NCBI RefSeq assembly: GCF_008370685.1
Contig: NZ_VTZU01000057.1
Location: 1-45,089 of the forward strand
DNA from: Aquimarina sp. RZ0
GTDB taxonomy: Bacteria; Bacteroidota; Bacteroidia; Flavobacteriales; Flavobacteriaceae
DNA: 45,089 bases
Direction: 5' to 3'
The notes under the pieces are model-generated. The model saw only the letters and a program-made list of their open reading frames with translations. It was not told the DNA's origin and did not search any database. Each line of letters opens with the position of its first letter. The stretch's first letter is position 1. Positions 34,491 to 42,948 of the stretch are shown here, piece after piece. Made by a program: the position numbers and the translations under genes.

Positions 34491-35836
34491 AGGCTAATAT
34501 CGTACTGCTTCAATTTATTATAAAGCGTCTTTCTATCAATAGATAACATTCTGGCAGCTTTCGCTTTATTTCCATTTGCTTTTTCTAGTGCATCTAAAAT
34601 CAATTCCAGCTCATTTTGATTTTTAAACAGCCCATATGTCTGCTTTGTATTATGCGAAGCATATGCTATGTCATTGGGCAAAACTTCCATAGTAATCATA
34701 TCGCTTTGAGAAAGAAGAACGGATCTTTTTACAATATTTTTTAGCTCCCTTAAGTTTCCTGGCCAATCATATTTTTTAAAAGTCTCTAAAACTTCATCAG
34801 CAAATCCAACCACGTGTTTATCTAATTCTATATTTGATTCTTCAAGAAAATGACTAGCAAATAACATCAGATCTTCAACTCTATCTTTTAGCGGTGGTAC
34901 TTTTATAGAAAATTCATTTAATCTATGATATAAATCTTCTCTAAATTCTCCTTCTTTAACGGCATTGCTAAGATCTTCATTAGTAGCTGCGATAACTCTG
35001 ATATCTACTTCTATTTCGGTATTACTCCCAACAGGCTTGATTTTTCGCTCTTGTAACGCCCTCAATAACTGAACTTGTAATTCATAACTAAGATTACCTA
35101 TTTCGTCTAAAAATAAAGTCCCTCCATTTGCCGCTTCAAAATGTCCTACTTTATCATTAACTGCTCCAGTAAATGATCCTTTGATATGACCAAAAAACTC
35201 ACTAGAGGCAATTTCCTTAGGAATGGCACCGCAATCCACAGCAACAAAAGGTTTGTCTGCTCTTTTACTTATTTTATGTATACTACTCGCCACATACTCT
35301 TTACCTGTCCCGCTATCACCAATAACCAAAACAGACATGCGGGTAGGTGCCACAAGTGCAACATATTCGTTTAACTTTTTAGAAGCATCACTTACTCCTT
35401 TAACAAAGGATTGGTTTGAATCATTAAGGACCTTATCAGAAGTAGGAGGTTTGGTCTTTTTTACTGAAGGTTTGGTATCAATTTTTAATGCCTTCTCAAT
35501 AGTTTGTAATATGGTATCTGGATTAAATGGTTTAGAAACATAATCAAAAGCACCTTGCTTTATAGCATTTACAGCCATGTTGACTTCTGCATACCCTGTC
35601 ATAACAATAACCTGGGTTTCAGAATTTTTAGATTGAATATCATCCAGTAATGTAATACCATCCCTATCAGGTAATCTTACATCCGTAAGCACAATATCGA
35701 AGGTACTTTCCTGAATTTGTAAAACAGCTTCATGTCCTGAAAACGCAGTGGATACATCGTACTCTTTTTTTTGTAAAAAAGTTTTGAGCATTGTACAAAA
35801 AGCCACATCATCCTCAACTATGAGTATTTTAGACAT
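34487..35836 (-). CDS. Sigma-54-dependent response regulator (NtrC/AtoC type)
   Basis: The 449-residue protein has a receiver (KILIVEDD, Asp52 in VLTDVRLPDRDG), an AAA+ domain with Walker A GDSGTGKE (172-179), the sigma-54 contact loop written GSFTGA (219-224, Ala to Ser compared with the usual GAFTGA), GGTLFLDEIG (Walker B), and a Fis-type helix-turn-helix at the end (NKAKAARMLSIDRKTLYNKLKQYDI). It activates sigma-54 promoters when phosphorylated. The convergent hybrid kinase gene overlaps it by four bases. The window shows no clear sigma-54 promoter that would reveal its target. Confidence 0.94.
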   Translation of the reverse strand: MSKILIVEDDVAFCTMLKTFLQKKEYDVSTAFSGHEAVLQIQESTFDIVLTDVRLPDRDGITLLDDIQSKNSETQVIVMTGYAEVNMAVNAIKQGAFDYVSKPFNPDTILQTIEKALKIDTKPSVKKTKPPTSDKVLNDSNQSFVKGVSDASKKLNEYVALVAPTRMSVLVIGDSGTGKEYVASSIHKISKRADKPFVAVDCGAIPKEIASSEFFGHIKGSFTGAVNDKVGHFEAANGGTLFLDEIGNLSYELQVQLLRALQERKIKPVGSNTEIEVDIRVIAATNEDLSNAVKEGEFREDLYHRLNEFSIKVPPLKDRVEDLMLFASHFLEESNIELDKHVVGFADEVLETFKKYDWPGNLRELKNIVKRSVLLSQSDMITMEVLPNDIAYASHNTKQTYGLFKNQNELELILDALEKANGNKAKAARMLSIDRKTLYNKLKQYDISL

Positions 35837-35928
35837 ACATATATCATTTAATTCTAAACTTATTAGATAAAATTAATCATTAAAAAACATTTAACTAATA
35901 AATGTATCCAAAGAAACATAAAAAATAA

Positions 35929-35958
35929 AAAAGAGACCCTTGGGATTGGGTCTCTTTT
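35929..35958 (-). terminator. Intrinsic terminator after the small secreted-protein gene
   Basis: An 11-bp perfect stem (AAAAGAGACCC / GGGTCTCTTTT) with an 8-nt loop lies 64 bp beyond the stop of the minus-strand gene at 36022. Read on the minus strand it is followed by a T-rich run. It also insulates the NtrC-type gene that follows. Confidence 0.82.
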
Positions 35959-36021
35959 TAGCACTAAACAACTTTATATCGTTTCTTGGTTGCAAAACGA
36001 TATCCTTTTCTACCCCTAGAT

Positions 36022-36351
36022 TTAAGATTTGTCGTCTGGCTTAATCCATTCGCCATTAGCGCTTGCAAATACAACTTTTGTGTAGTTATCTTTGTTTTTT
36101 AATACAATTTTATAAGTATTATCCTTAGAAATATAAGCTCTATAAATACGTAAGTTTTCATAATCTTTTGCGGCTGCTTCCTGAATCGATATTGGTAATT
36201 CTACAATTTCAATCTCTGTATACTCTTGCAGCTCATACTCATAATCCATAAAATCCCATCCATCATTCTCAGCCAAATCCTCCTGTGCCAATACTCCCTG
36301 TGCCGAAATAATACTAACTACTATAGCAATAATCATGTGTGAATTTTTCAT
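36022..36351 (-). CDS. Small secreted hypothetical protein
   Basis: The 109-residue protein has a Sec signal peptide (MKNSHMIIAIVVSIISAQGVLAQ, cleavage likely after AQG-VLA or LA-Q). The mature part is acidic at first (EDLAENDGWDFMDYEYEL), then holds LPISIQEAAAKDYENLRIYRAYIS and YKIVLKNKD..KVVFASANGEWIKPDD. This is the pattern of a short PepSY-like/BLIP-type repeat common in Bacteroidota periplasmic proteins. No partner is adjacent. It is monocistronic, closed by the terminator at 35929. The 198 bp upstream hold no gene. Confidence 0.75.
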   Translation of the reverse strand: MKNSHMIIAIVVSIISAQGVLAQEDLAENDGWDFMDYEYELQEYTEIEIVELPISIQEAAAKDYENLRIYRAYISKDNTYKIVLKNKDNYTKVVFASANGEWIKPDDKS

Positions 36352-36549
36352 TGGTTCATAAATTGTAAAAACTTGTTTTACATTTATAGATATAGGAATA
36401 ATTGTTCCAAAAAATAAAACATCTGAAATTCAACATAAAAACCTATGAAACAGATATTTACATTTAATTAACAAAATAAACAAAAATGTGGAAAACTGTA
36501 GAATACACACAAATGTGTAGAATTTCTACACACTTTATTGTCCGAATAA

Positions 36550-36951
36550 TCAAAATAAAGGTTTTTTCCTATTAGATTTTTTTAATGTTTGCCTTTTTTT
36601 AGTATCCAATCTTTTTTTAATGGACGCTTTGGTCGGTTTAGAAGTCTTTCTAATTTTAGGAGTATGTAAACTCCCTTTTAATAGTTTTAAAAATCTTTTG
36701 ATAACAAGCTCCTTATTTTTGTGCTGACTTCTAGTATCTCCACATTGTAAAATTAAAATTCCAGATTTATTAATTCTCGAAGAAAGTTTGCTATTAATTT
36801 TTAATTTTTCTTCTTCTGTTATTCCTTCTGATTTTGTAACGTTAAAACTAAGTTCAATCTTAGAAGACACTTTATTTACATGCTGACCTCCAGCTCCTGA
36901 GCTACGAATAGCTTTAAATTTTAACTCTTTTACAATACTTTCAGTTTTCAC
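36550..36951 (-). CDS. arfB: ArfB-type peptidyl-tRNA hydrolase (ribosome rescue)
   Basis: The 133-residue protein has the catalytic GGQ motif at 21-23 in RSSGAGGQHVNKVSSKIEL and a long basic tail (KASIKKRLDTKKRQTLKKSNRKKPLF) that enters the empty mRNA channel. It hydrolyses peptidyl-tRNA on ribosomes stalled without a stop codon. It lacks the stop-codon recognition domain of RF1/RF2 and has the usual ArfB length. Its start overlaps the stop of the DUF4301 gene by four bases, so the two are translationally coupled. Confidence 0.93.
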   Translation of the reverse strand: MKTESIVKELKFKAIRSSGAGGQHVNKVSSKIELSFNVTKSEGITEEEKLKINSKLSSRINKSGILILQCGDTRSQHKNKELVIKRFLKLLKGSLHTPKIRKTSKPTKASIKKRLDTKKRQTLKKSNRKKPLF

Positions 36952-38513
36952 GAAAACAATTTTACCTGATGTGCTGATTTCAGTAAATCACTTACTGTTT
37001 TTACCGGATTAAAAGTAGTTAACGGAACTTCTACAAATACACTTATCCAATTTGCCATGGCTCCATTCCATAAACCAGGTAACTCGAGAGCTTTTACAGA
37101 ATTTCCATTTATGGTTTTTTCAGTGATAAAACCAGCATCAGGATCAACAAAATTTTGCAGATTAAATTTATTCCCTTTATAATCTTTCACACCGCAAACC
37201 AAATCTACTGGATTAAAATGTGTTGCACTATTTAAGATATCGTGCTGTATCTTATCATCACTATTAATTTGTGGTGTTTCTATAATCTGCAAAACAACTC
37301 TTCCGTTTTCTTTTTTTATCCAAAAAGGACCTCCTCCAGGTTCTCCTTCATTAATTACCATTCCACAAATACGAATTGGACGATTCAAAGATTCTTTTAA
37401 AAATTGAATCTTATATTTTTCTGCAAATTTATCAAAATCCAAAGGTAATCTGACATTGAGTTGCTGCACCAAAAACTTCTTAATATCTTTCAGCTCTGCT
37501 TCAGAAGGAGTTTTCTTGTCTATAGAATTTAATATCCTAAACACTTCATCCTGAATTTCAATTAATTTTCCTGCCAGTATTTTTTTATAACCTGATACTT
37601 CATCCTGATACTTTCTTACGACAACATTATCAATATTTTTAATATAAATAATATTGGCATCCAGATCATTTAAATTCTCAATAAGAGCTCCGTGACCTCC
37701 TGGTCTAAACAATAGATCTCCCTCTTCTGTCCTGTAAGGTTCATTGTTCTGAGTAACAGCAATCGTATCTGTTTCAGGCTTCTGAAAAGAATATGTAATC
37801 AAAAAATTAGTGTTCGTTTTTTCTTCAACTTTTTTCTTTATTCTTTCGAATTCATCCTCAAATGCATCCAGATGTTCTTTGGAGATCGTGAAATGTAATT
37901 TAGAATCTCCATTTGCGTTCTTATTATATCCAGCTGCTTCATATAAATGCTCTTCGAATGAAGTAGAAATACTATCCGCATATTTATGAAAAGGTAATAA
38001 TCCTTTTGGATACGCTCCAAAATTCAATCCCTTTTCTTTTAGCATCATTTCGACAAATATATACAATTGTCTCCCTTCTGATAGAGACTCAAAATTAGGG
38101 TAAGAACTTTTCACCTTTTCCATCACAATATCATAAAAAGGAAACTTTTCTAAACCTATTAGAAAAAGGCGAATAGCATTTGCTTTTTCATGATTTGTAT
38201 ACGAGTTTAAACTCTCTTTTTCATATTCATAATTATCCAAAAACCGAAACAAGTCTTTAAACATTCGGGTAGCTGCACCAGAAGCAGGAACAAATTTTAC
38301 AGTTTCCAGACTTGATGATCTTGATTCATATAACTTAGTAAGTTCTGTTTGATAATGATCCGTAAATTTTAGAATACCATTATCAAGACTGGCAGCACTT
38401 CTTAATACTACAAACGGAATTTCATTTTTAAATATCTCTATCTGAGATAATACTTTTTTTACCGTTAGCCCTTTAGACTTGATTAACTTAATATCTTTAT
38501 CTGTAATATTCAC
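36948..38513 (-). CDS. DUF4301 protein, complete copy
   Basis: The 521-residue protein matches DUF4301, a Bacteroidota-specific family of unknown function. It has an N-terminal helical region, FVPASGAATRMFKDLFRFL (about 74-92), reminiscent of a nucleotidyl-transferase glycine loop, and later LLFRPGGHGALIENLNDLDANIIYIKNIDNVV and GMVINEGEPGGGPFWIK. The GAATRMF and RPGGHGAL parts suggest a sugar-nucleotide transferase-like fold; this is inference. Stop and start overlap arfB by four bases. The left edge of the 3471-bp duplication (38128) lies inside this gene, so its N-terminal 128 codons recur at 41599-41984. Confidence 0.88.
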   Translation of the reverse strand: MNITDKDIKLIKSKGLTVKKVLSQIEIFKNEIPFVVLRSAASLDNGILKFTDHYQTELTKLYESRSSSLETVKFVPASGAATRMFKDLFRFLDNYEYEKESLNSYTNHEKANAIRLFLIGLEKFPFYDIVMEKVKSSYPNFESLSEGRQLYIFVEMMLKEKGLNFGAYPKGLLPFHKYADSISTSFEEHLYEAAGYNKNANGDSKLHFTISKEHLDAFEDEFERIKKKVEEKTNTNFLITYSFQKPETDTIAVTQNNEPYRTEEGDLLFRPGGHGALIENLNDLDANIIYIKNIDNVVVRKYQDEVSGYKKILAGKLIEIQDEVFRILNSIDKKTPSEAELKDIKKFLVQQLNVRLPLDFDKFAEKYKIQFLKESLNRPIRICGMVINEGEPGGGPFWIKKENGRVVLQIIETPQINSDDKIQHDILNSATHFNPVDLVCGVKDYKGNKFNLQNFVDPDAGFITEKTINGNSVKALELPGLWNGAMANWISVFVEVPLTTFNPVKTVSDLLKSAHQVKLFS

Positions 38514-38697
38514 TTCGTTACTCTATTATTTAGTCAATGTTATTATAGATCTTTTTGGAAAATGATTTCTCTATTTTTAAAGGGGAATTTTGATACTTTC
38601 TTTTTTAAGGATTGGTAAGATAAGTCAAATGAAACAAAACTTAAACTTTTTCTATATGAAATTTTAAATACTTCACGACATTAAAATCATGTAGCTA

Positions 38698-39336
38698 CTA
38701 TTCTACTATATATGGTAATGCATAGACACATGTAAATCCTTCAAATTCAATAAAAGTAATGTCATAATGGCTTATATCCTCCTTATAATGGATACTTCCG
38801 ACAGTAAATGGCATCCCTACATCAAAGGCCATAATATGAATATGCTGTTCAAAACTCAAACCTGCTTTTGCATATAATTTATACAAAGATTCTTTTGCTC
38901 CCCAAATGATCGTTAGCAATCTTGTTTTATTATCTTTTTCCTGATCTACAAAATCTTTCTCTGAGTTTACGAATTTATGGGCAATCCTATGAATTTTTTC
39001 ACGTTGCTTTTCGATATCAATCCCTACAGGCTTATCACTAATTATGATTCCTGAAAATTCAAATGAATGTGTAATTGAGATGTGTTTATCATCTTTTAGA
39101 TACGGTTTCCCGAAATCATCATAAAACAGATCAAAATCAGTATATCCTGATATTGCTAGTAAATGACGAATACTCATAAAACCTCTTTTATGAATATCTG
39201 ATTTCATTTTATCTACCCGATTTTGACAATCCGGTGTTAATTGAATTCCTTCACACAATAACTCATATGACTCTTCAATCTTCCAAATCAACAAGTTAGT
39301 ACTTTCATCTATTGTTATAGTTTTGTAAAGAGGCAT
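38698..39336 (-). CDS. 4'-phosphopantetheinyl transferase, copy 1
   Basis: The 212-residue protein has the Sfp/AcpT-type pattern: ISITHSFEFSGIIIS, PVGIDIEKQREKI (first metal-binding Asp and Glu) and IIWGAKESLYKLYAKAGLSF (WxxKES motif). It transfers 4'-phosphopantetheine from CoA to a carrier protein Ser; the target (acyl carrier protein or a PKS/NRPS carrier) is not adjacent. It is divergent from ahcY with 141 bp between the starts. A neighbouring ahcY is common in flavobacteria. The gene has an identical second copy at 42169. Confidence 0.9.
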   Translation of the reverse strand: MPLYKTITIDESTNLLIWKIEESYELLCEGIQLTPDCQNRVDKMKSDIHKRGFMSIRHLLAISGYTDFDLFYDDFGKPYLKDDKHISITHSFEFSGIIISDKPVGIDIEKQREKIHRIAHKFVNSEKDFVDQEKDNKTRLLTIIWGAKESLYKLYAKAGLSFEQHIHIMAFDVGMPFTVGSIHYKEDISHYDITFIEFEGFTCVYALPYIVE

Positions 39337-39358
39337 TTAGATTATTAAAGTTATTATG

Positions 39359-39366
39359 TACCTTTG
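39359..39366 (+). promoter_or_regulatory. -7 promoter element (TACCTTTG) of ahcY, copy 1
   Basis: TACCTTTG is an exact TAnnTTTG match 111 bp before ahcY, implying a leader of about 105 nt. I looked for an SAH- or SAM-responsive riboswitch in that leader and did not recognise one. Confidence 0.5.
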
Positions 39367-39477
39367 CAAACTGAAATTAAGGAAGAAAAAAACCTTGATT
39401 TTCAATAAGCGAATTTAGAATAATTTAGTGCGAAATACTAATCATATAGTATTCTATATAAATATAAATCAGATATT

Positions 39478-40794
39478 ATGAGTACAAAAACAGTACCTTA
39501 TGTTCCTTACAAAGTAAAAGATATTTCTCTAGCTGCCTGGGGGAGAAAAGAAATTGAATTGGCCGAAGCCGAAATGCCAGGTCTTATGTCTCTTCGCGAA
39601 GAATACAAAGAAGAACAACCTCTCAAAGGTGCTCGTATCGCTGGTTGTCTTCATATGACTATACAAACAGCCGTTTTAATAGAAACGCTACAGGCTTTGG
39701 GAGCAGAGGTCACCTGGAGTTCTTGTAATATATTTTCTACTCAGGATCAGGCGGCAGCCGCAATAGCTGATGCCGGAATACCGGTATACGCCTGGAAAGG
39801 AATGAATGAAGAGGAATTTGATTGGTGTATTGAGCAAACTTTATTTTTTGGAGAAGATCGCAAACCCTTAAATATGATCCTTGATGATGGAGGAGATCTT
39901 ACAAATATGGTATTAGACAAGTTTCCCGAACTAGTAGGCGACATAAAAGGGCTTTCTGAAGAAACCACTACGGGGGTACATCGATTATATGAGAGAATGA
40001 AGAATGGTACTTTACCTATGCCTGCAATTAATGTTAATGACTCTGTTACCAAGTCAAAATTTGATAACAAATATGGATGCCGTGAAAGCGCCGTGGATGC
40101 AATCCGAAGAGCAACAGACACAATGCTGGCCGGAAAAAGAGTTATTGTTTGTGGATATGGTGATGTAGGAAAAGGGACTGCCGCTTCTTTTAGAGGAGCT
40201 GGATCTATAGTAACAGTTACCGAAATTGACCCAATCTGCGCATTACAAGCGGCTATGGATGGTTTTGAAGTAAAAAAATTGGAAACCGTTATCGAAAATG
40301 CAGATATTTTAATTACCACAACAGGAAATAAAGATATAGTACAAGGCAAACATTTTAAAGCGCTAAAAGACAAAGCTATCGTATGCAATATAGGTCATTT
40401 CGATAATGAAATTGATATGGCATGGTTAAATGGCAACTATGGCGATACCAAAGATGAAATAAAACCTCAGGTGGATAAATACACCATTGATGGAAAAGAT
40501 ATTATCATTCTGGCAGAAGGTCGTTTGGTAAACCTTGGTTGTGCAACCGGACACCCAAGTTTTGTAATGAGTAATTCATTTACAAATCAGACATTGGCTC
40601 AGATTGAGCTTTGGAATAATTCTGAAAACTATAAAAATGAAGTATACATGCTACCTAAACATCTTGATGAAAAAGTAGCTAAATTACATCTATCCCGACT
40701 TGGTGTTGAATTAGAAACCCTAAGACCTGATCAGGCAGAATATATTGGTGTAGCAGTAGAAGGACCATTCAAACCAGAATATTACAGGTACTAA
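39478..40794 (+). CDS. ahcY: Adenosylhomocysteinase, copy 1
   Basis: The 438-residue enzyme splits S-adenosylhomocysteine to adenosine and homocysteine with tightly bound NAD+, keeping methyltransferases free of product inhibition. Hallmarks: GCLHMTIQTAVLIETL (substrate site), SSCNIFSTQDQAAAAI, DDGGDLT, GVHRLYERM, NVNDSVTKSKFDN, the NAD loop VCGYGDVGKGTAASFRGAG, TGNKDIV, CNIGHFDNEID, NLGCATGHPSFVMSNSF and the C-terminal GPFKPEYYRY (Lys/Tyr contacting NAD of the next subunit). It is complete and ends just before a strong terminator. A second identical copy begins at 42949. Confidence 0.98.
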   Translation: MSTKTVPYVPYKVKDISLAAWGRKEIELAEAEMPGLMSLREEYKEEQPLKGARIAGCLHMTIQTAVLIETLQALGAEVTWSSCNIFSTQDQAAAAIADAGIPVYAWKGMNEEEFDWCIEQTLFFGEDRKPLNMILDDGGDLTNMVLDKFPELVGDIKGLSEETTTGVHRLYERMKNGTLPMPAINVNDSVTKSKFDNKYGCRESAVDAIRRATDTMLAGKRVIVCGYGDVGKGTAASFRGAGSIVTVTEIDPICALQAAMDGFEVKKLETVIENADILITTTGNKDIVQGKHFKALKDKAIVCNIGHFDNEIDMAWLNGNYGDTKDEIKPQVDKYTIDGKDIIILAEGRLVNLGCATGHPSFVMSNSFTNQTLAQIELWNNSENYKNEVYMLPKHLDEKVAKLHLSRLGVELETLRPDQAEYIGVAVEGPFKPEYYRY

Positions 40795-40813
40795 ATAAAA
40801 GCCTGACTTTTTA

Positions 40814-40857
40814 AAAAAAGGTTGCTATCTTAATTTCATAAGGTAGCAACCTTTTTT
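40814..40857 (+). terminator. Intrinsic terminator of ahcY, copy 1
   Basis: AAAAAAGGTTGCTATCTTA pairs with TAAGGTAGCAACCTTTTTT around a 6-nt loop (ATTTCA), with one G-T pair, and ends in a T run. It lies 19 bp after the ahcY stop. The 415 bp that follow, up to the lipoprotein gene, hold no convincing gene; the short minus-strand frame there overlaps this stem. Confidence 0.9.
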
Positions 40858-41272
40858 ATTCATACCATTTAAAAAATGCTTACAACAGTTATAGAATAGG
40901 TTTTTGTACTTGAACTCATTTTGAGTAATACTTTGATCTACAAAATTTACATTTTGCACGCTAATTTTGTTGGTTTTTTTAACCGTATGGCTATGCTGAA
41001 AAAAACCTAATTCATTATAGTACAAAAGCTAAACTTTTCGGTTGAAAACCACTACGTAAGATGAGTTCCTTAATATAGCAACGTAAATGTTAAAAATGCC
41101 AATTTTTTCTTCAAACAAAAGAGTCAAATCTCGTTTAAAGTACTGCTTTGTAAACAACTATTATATTCACTAAGCCCTTAAAGTTTTCTTAACCTTAAAA
41201 AAGTAGCAAAACAACTTTGGGATCAGCCCGTTTTTTGACTATCTCAGATATTAAACAAAAAACAATATAAAC

Positions 41273-41515
41273 ATGAAAACTCAACTAATCTGCGCAGCAG
41301 CAATAGCAATTACCACATTCTCTTGTACCAAAGAAGAAAACACAGAAATTCCATCTTTAAGAAACTCAGAAAGTGTATCACTCTCTATTCTTGAAAAGGA
41401 AGCACTTTTTCAAAATGGTATTAATGTAGCCTTATCGAATACTATCGAAATTAATAAAATTGACGAAATAACAGGCAAATCTATTACTGGCTACTATAAT
41501 ACTCCCCATTTTTAA
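41273..41515 (+). pseudogene. Lipoprotein gene cut by an IS3-type end, copy 1
   Basis: The 80-residue frame starts with a lipoprotein signal (MKTQLICAAAIAITTFSC, lipobox Cys18) followed by TKEENTEIPSLRNSES and an ISILEKEALFQNGIN helix. The last residues (about YNTPHF) come from sequence that leads directly into the start of an IS3-type orfA (ATG 41552), so the 3' end is most likely replaced by the IS terminus near 41500. The natural C-terminal part is missing; the family is therefore not recognisable. Confidence 0.6.
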
Positions 41516-41598
41516 GACAGCTACTTAAATTGTAAATTTAATGCTGTACATATGAAAAAATCGAGAAGAAAATTTAGTTCTGCATTCAAGGCAAAGGT
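41500..41598 (+). mobile_element. IS3-family left end with truncated orfA, at the duplication junction
   Basis: From about 41500 a typical IS3 end (ACTCCCCATTTTTAAGACAG) is followed by ATG 41552 encoding MKKSRRKFSSAFKAK, the start of an IS3 OrfA (helix-turn-helix transposase part). The frame is cut at 41598, where copy 2 of the duplicated block starts. The exact left boundary is uncertain because the inverted repeat partner is not in the window. Confidence 0.65.
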
Positions 41599-41984
41599 AT
41601 ATCATAAAAAGGAAACTTTTCTAAACCTATTAGAAAAAGGCGAATAGCATTTGCTTTTTCATGATTTGTATACGAGTTTAAACTCTCTTTTTCATATTCA
41701 TAATTATCCAAAAACCGAAACAAGTCTTTAAACATTCGGGTAGCTGCACCAGAAGCAGGAACAAATTTTACAGTTTCCAGACTTGATGATCTTGATTCAT
41801 ATAACTTAGTAAGTTCTGTTTGATAATGATCCGTAAATTTTAGAATACCATTATCAAGACTGGCAGCACTTCTTAATACTACAAACGGAATTTCATTTTT
41901 AAATATCTCTATCTGAGATAATACTTTTTTTACCGTTAGCCCTTTAGACTTGATTAACTTAATATCTTTATCTGTAATATTCAC
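41586..41984 (-). pseudogene. DUF4301, truncated N-terminal copy
   Basis: The 132-residue frame is identical to the first 128 residues of the complete DUF4301 protein, then reads four foreign codons from the antisense of the IS3 orfA fragment before a stop. It holds the GAATRMF glycine loop region but lacks the later three quarters, so it is unlikely to work. It is a by-product of the tandem duplication. Confidence 0.92.
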
Positions 41985-42168
41985 TTCGTTACTCTATTAT
42001 TTAGTCAATGTTATTATAGATCTTTTTGGAAAATGATTTCTCTATTTTTAAAGGGGAATTTTGATACTTTCTTTTTTAAGGATTGGTAAGATAAGTCAAA
42101 TGAAACAAAACTTAAACTTTTTCTATATGAAATTTTAAATACTTCACGACATTAAAATCATGTAGCTA

Positions 42169-42807
42169 CTATTCTACTATATATGGTAATGCATAGACAC
42201 ATGTAAATCCTTCAAATTCAATAAAAGTAATGTCATAATGGCTTATATCCTCCTTATAATGGATACTTCCGACAGTAAATGGCATCCCTACATCAAAGGC
42301 CATAATATGAATATGCTGTTCAAAACTCAAACCTGCTTTTGCATATAATTTATACAAAGATTCTTTTGCTCCCCAAATGATCGTTAGCAATCTTGTTTTA
42401 TTATCTTTTTCCTGATCTACAAAATCTTTCTCTGAGTTTACGAATTTATGGGCAATCCTATGAATTTTTTCACGTTGCTTTTCGATATCAATCCCTACAG
42501 GCTTATCACTAATTATGATTCCTGAAAATTCAAATGAATGTGTAATTGAGATGTGTTTATCATCTTTTAGATACGGTTTCCCGAAATCATCATAAAACAG
42601 ATCAAAATCAGTATATCCTGATATTGCTAGTAAATGACGAATACTCATAAAACCTCTTTTATGAATATCTGATTTCATTTTATCTACCCGATTTTGACAA
42701 TCCGGTGTTAATTGAATTCCTTCACACAATAACTCATATGACTCTTCAATCTTCCAAATCAACAAGTTAGTACTTTCATCTATTGTTATAGTTTTGTAAA
42801 GAGGCAT
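42169..42807 (-). CDS. 4'-phosphopantetheinyl transferase, copy 2
   Basis: This gene encodes the same 212 residues as the copy at 38698, including the metal-binding GIDIEKQ and the WGAKES motif. Its upstream region is duplicated as well, so it should be expressed in the same way. If the duplication is real the cell has a doubled dose of the enzyme; if it is an assembly error only one copy exists. Downstream on its strand comes the truncated DUF4301 copy, not arfB. Confidence 0.88.
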   Translation of the reverse strand: MPLYKTITIDESTNLLIWKIEESYELLCEGIQLTPDCQNRVDKMKSDIHKRGFMSIRHLLAISGYTDFDLFYDDFGKPYLKDDKHISITHSFEFSGIIISDKPVGIDIEKQREKIHRIAHKFVNSEKDFVDQEKDNKTRLLTIIWGAKESLYKLYAKAGLSFEQHIHIMAFDVGMPFTVGSIHYKEDISHYDITFIEFEGFTCVYALPYIVE

Positions 42808-42829
42808 TTAGATTATTAAAGTTATTATG

Positions 42830-42837
42830 TACCTTTG
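42830..42837 (+). promoter_or_regulatory. -7 promoter element (TACCTTTG) of ahcY, copy 2
   Basis: Exact repeat of the element at 39359, at the same distance (111 bp) before the second ahcY copy, so the duplicate carries its own promoter. Confidence 0.5.
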
Positions 42838-42948
42838 CAAACTGAAATTAAGGAAGAAAAAAACCTTGATTTTCAATAAGCGAATTTAGAATAATTTAGT
42901 GCGAAATACTAATCATATAGTATTCTATATAAATATAAATCAGATATT

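Larger units (their letters stand above)
38128..41598. repeat. Direct tandem duplication, copy 1 (3471 bp)
   Basis: Bases 38128-41598 recur at 41599-45069 with a constant offset of 3471 bp. The copied block spans the DUF4301 5' part, the phosphopantetheinyl transferase, ahcY, the cut lipoprotein gene and the first bases of an IS3 orfA. No difference was seen in the encoded proteins or in the stretches I compared by eye. The junction joins orfA sequence (CAAAGGT) to DUF4301 sequence (ATATCATAAA) without evident microhomology. Confidence 0.93.

Noticed and set aside
39367..39477. Possible SAH or SAM riboswitch in the ahcY leader
   Set aside because: I found none of the conserved motifs of these classes in the leader; only AT-rich sequence.
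39747..40388. Long 213-codon minus-strand frame inside ahcY
   Set aside because: It is a mirror frame of a highly conserved gene; its Ser/Pro/Ile-rich translation is typical of antisense reading.
40825..41025. 66-codon minus-strand frame after ahcY (and its copy at 44296)
   Set aside because: It overlaps the ahcY terminator stem, has no family resemblance and no promoter; it looks like a chance frame.
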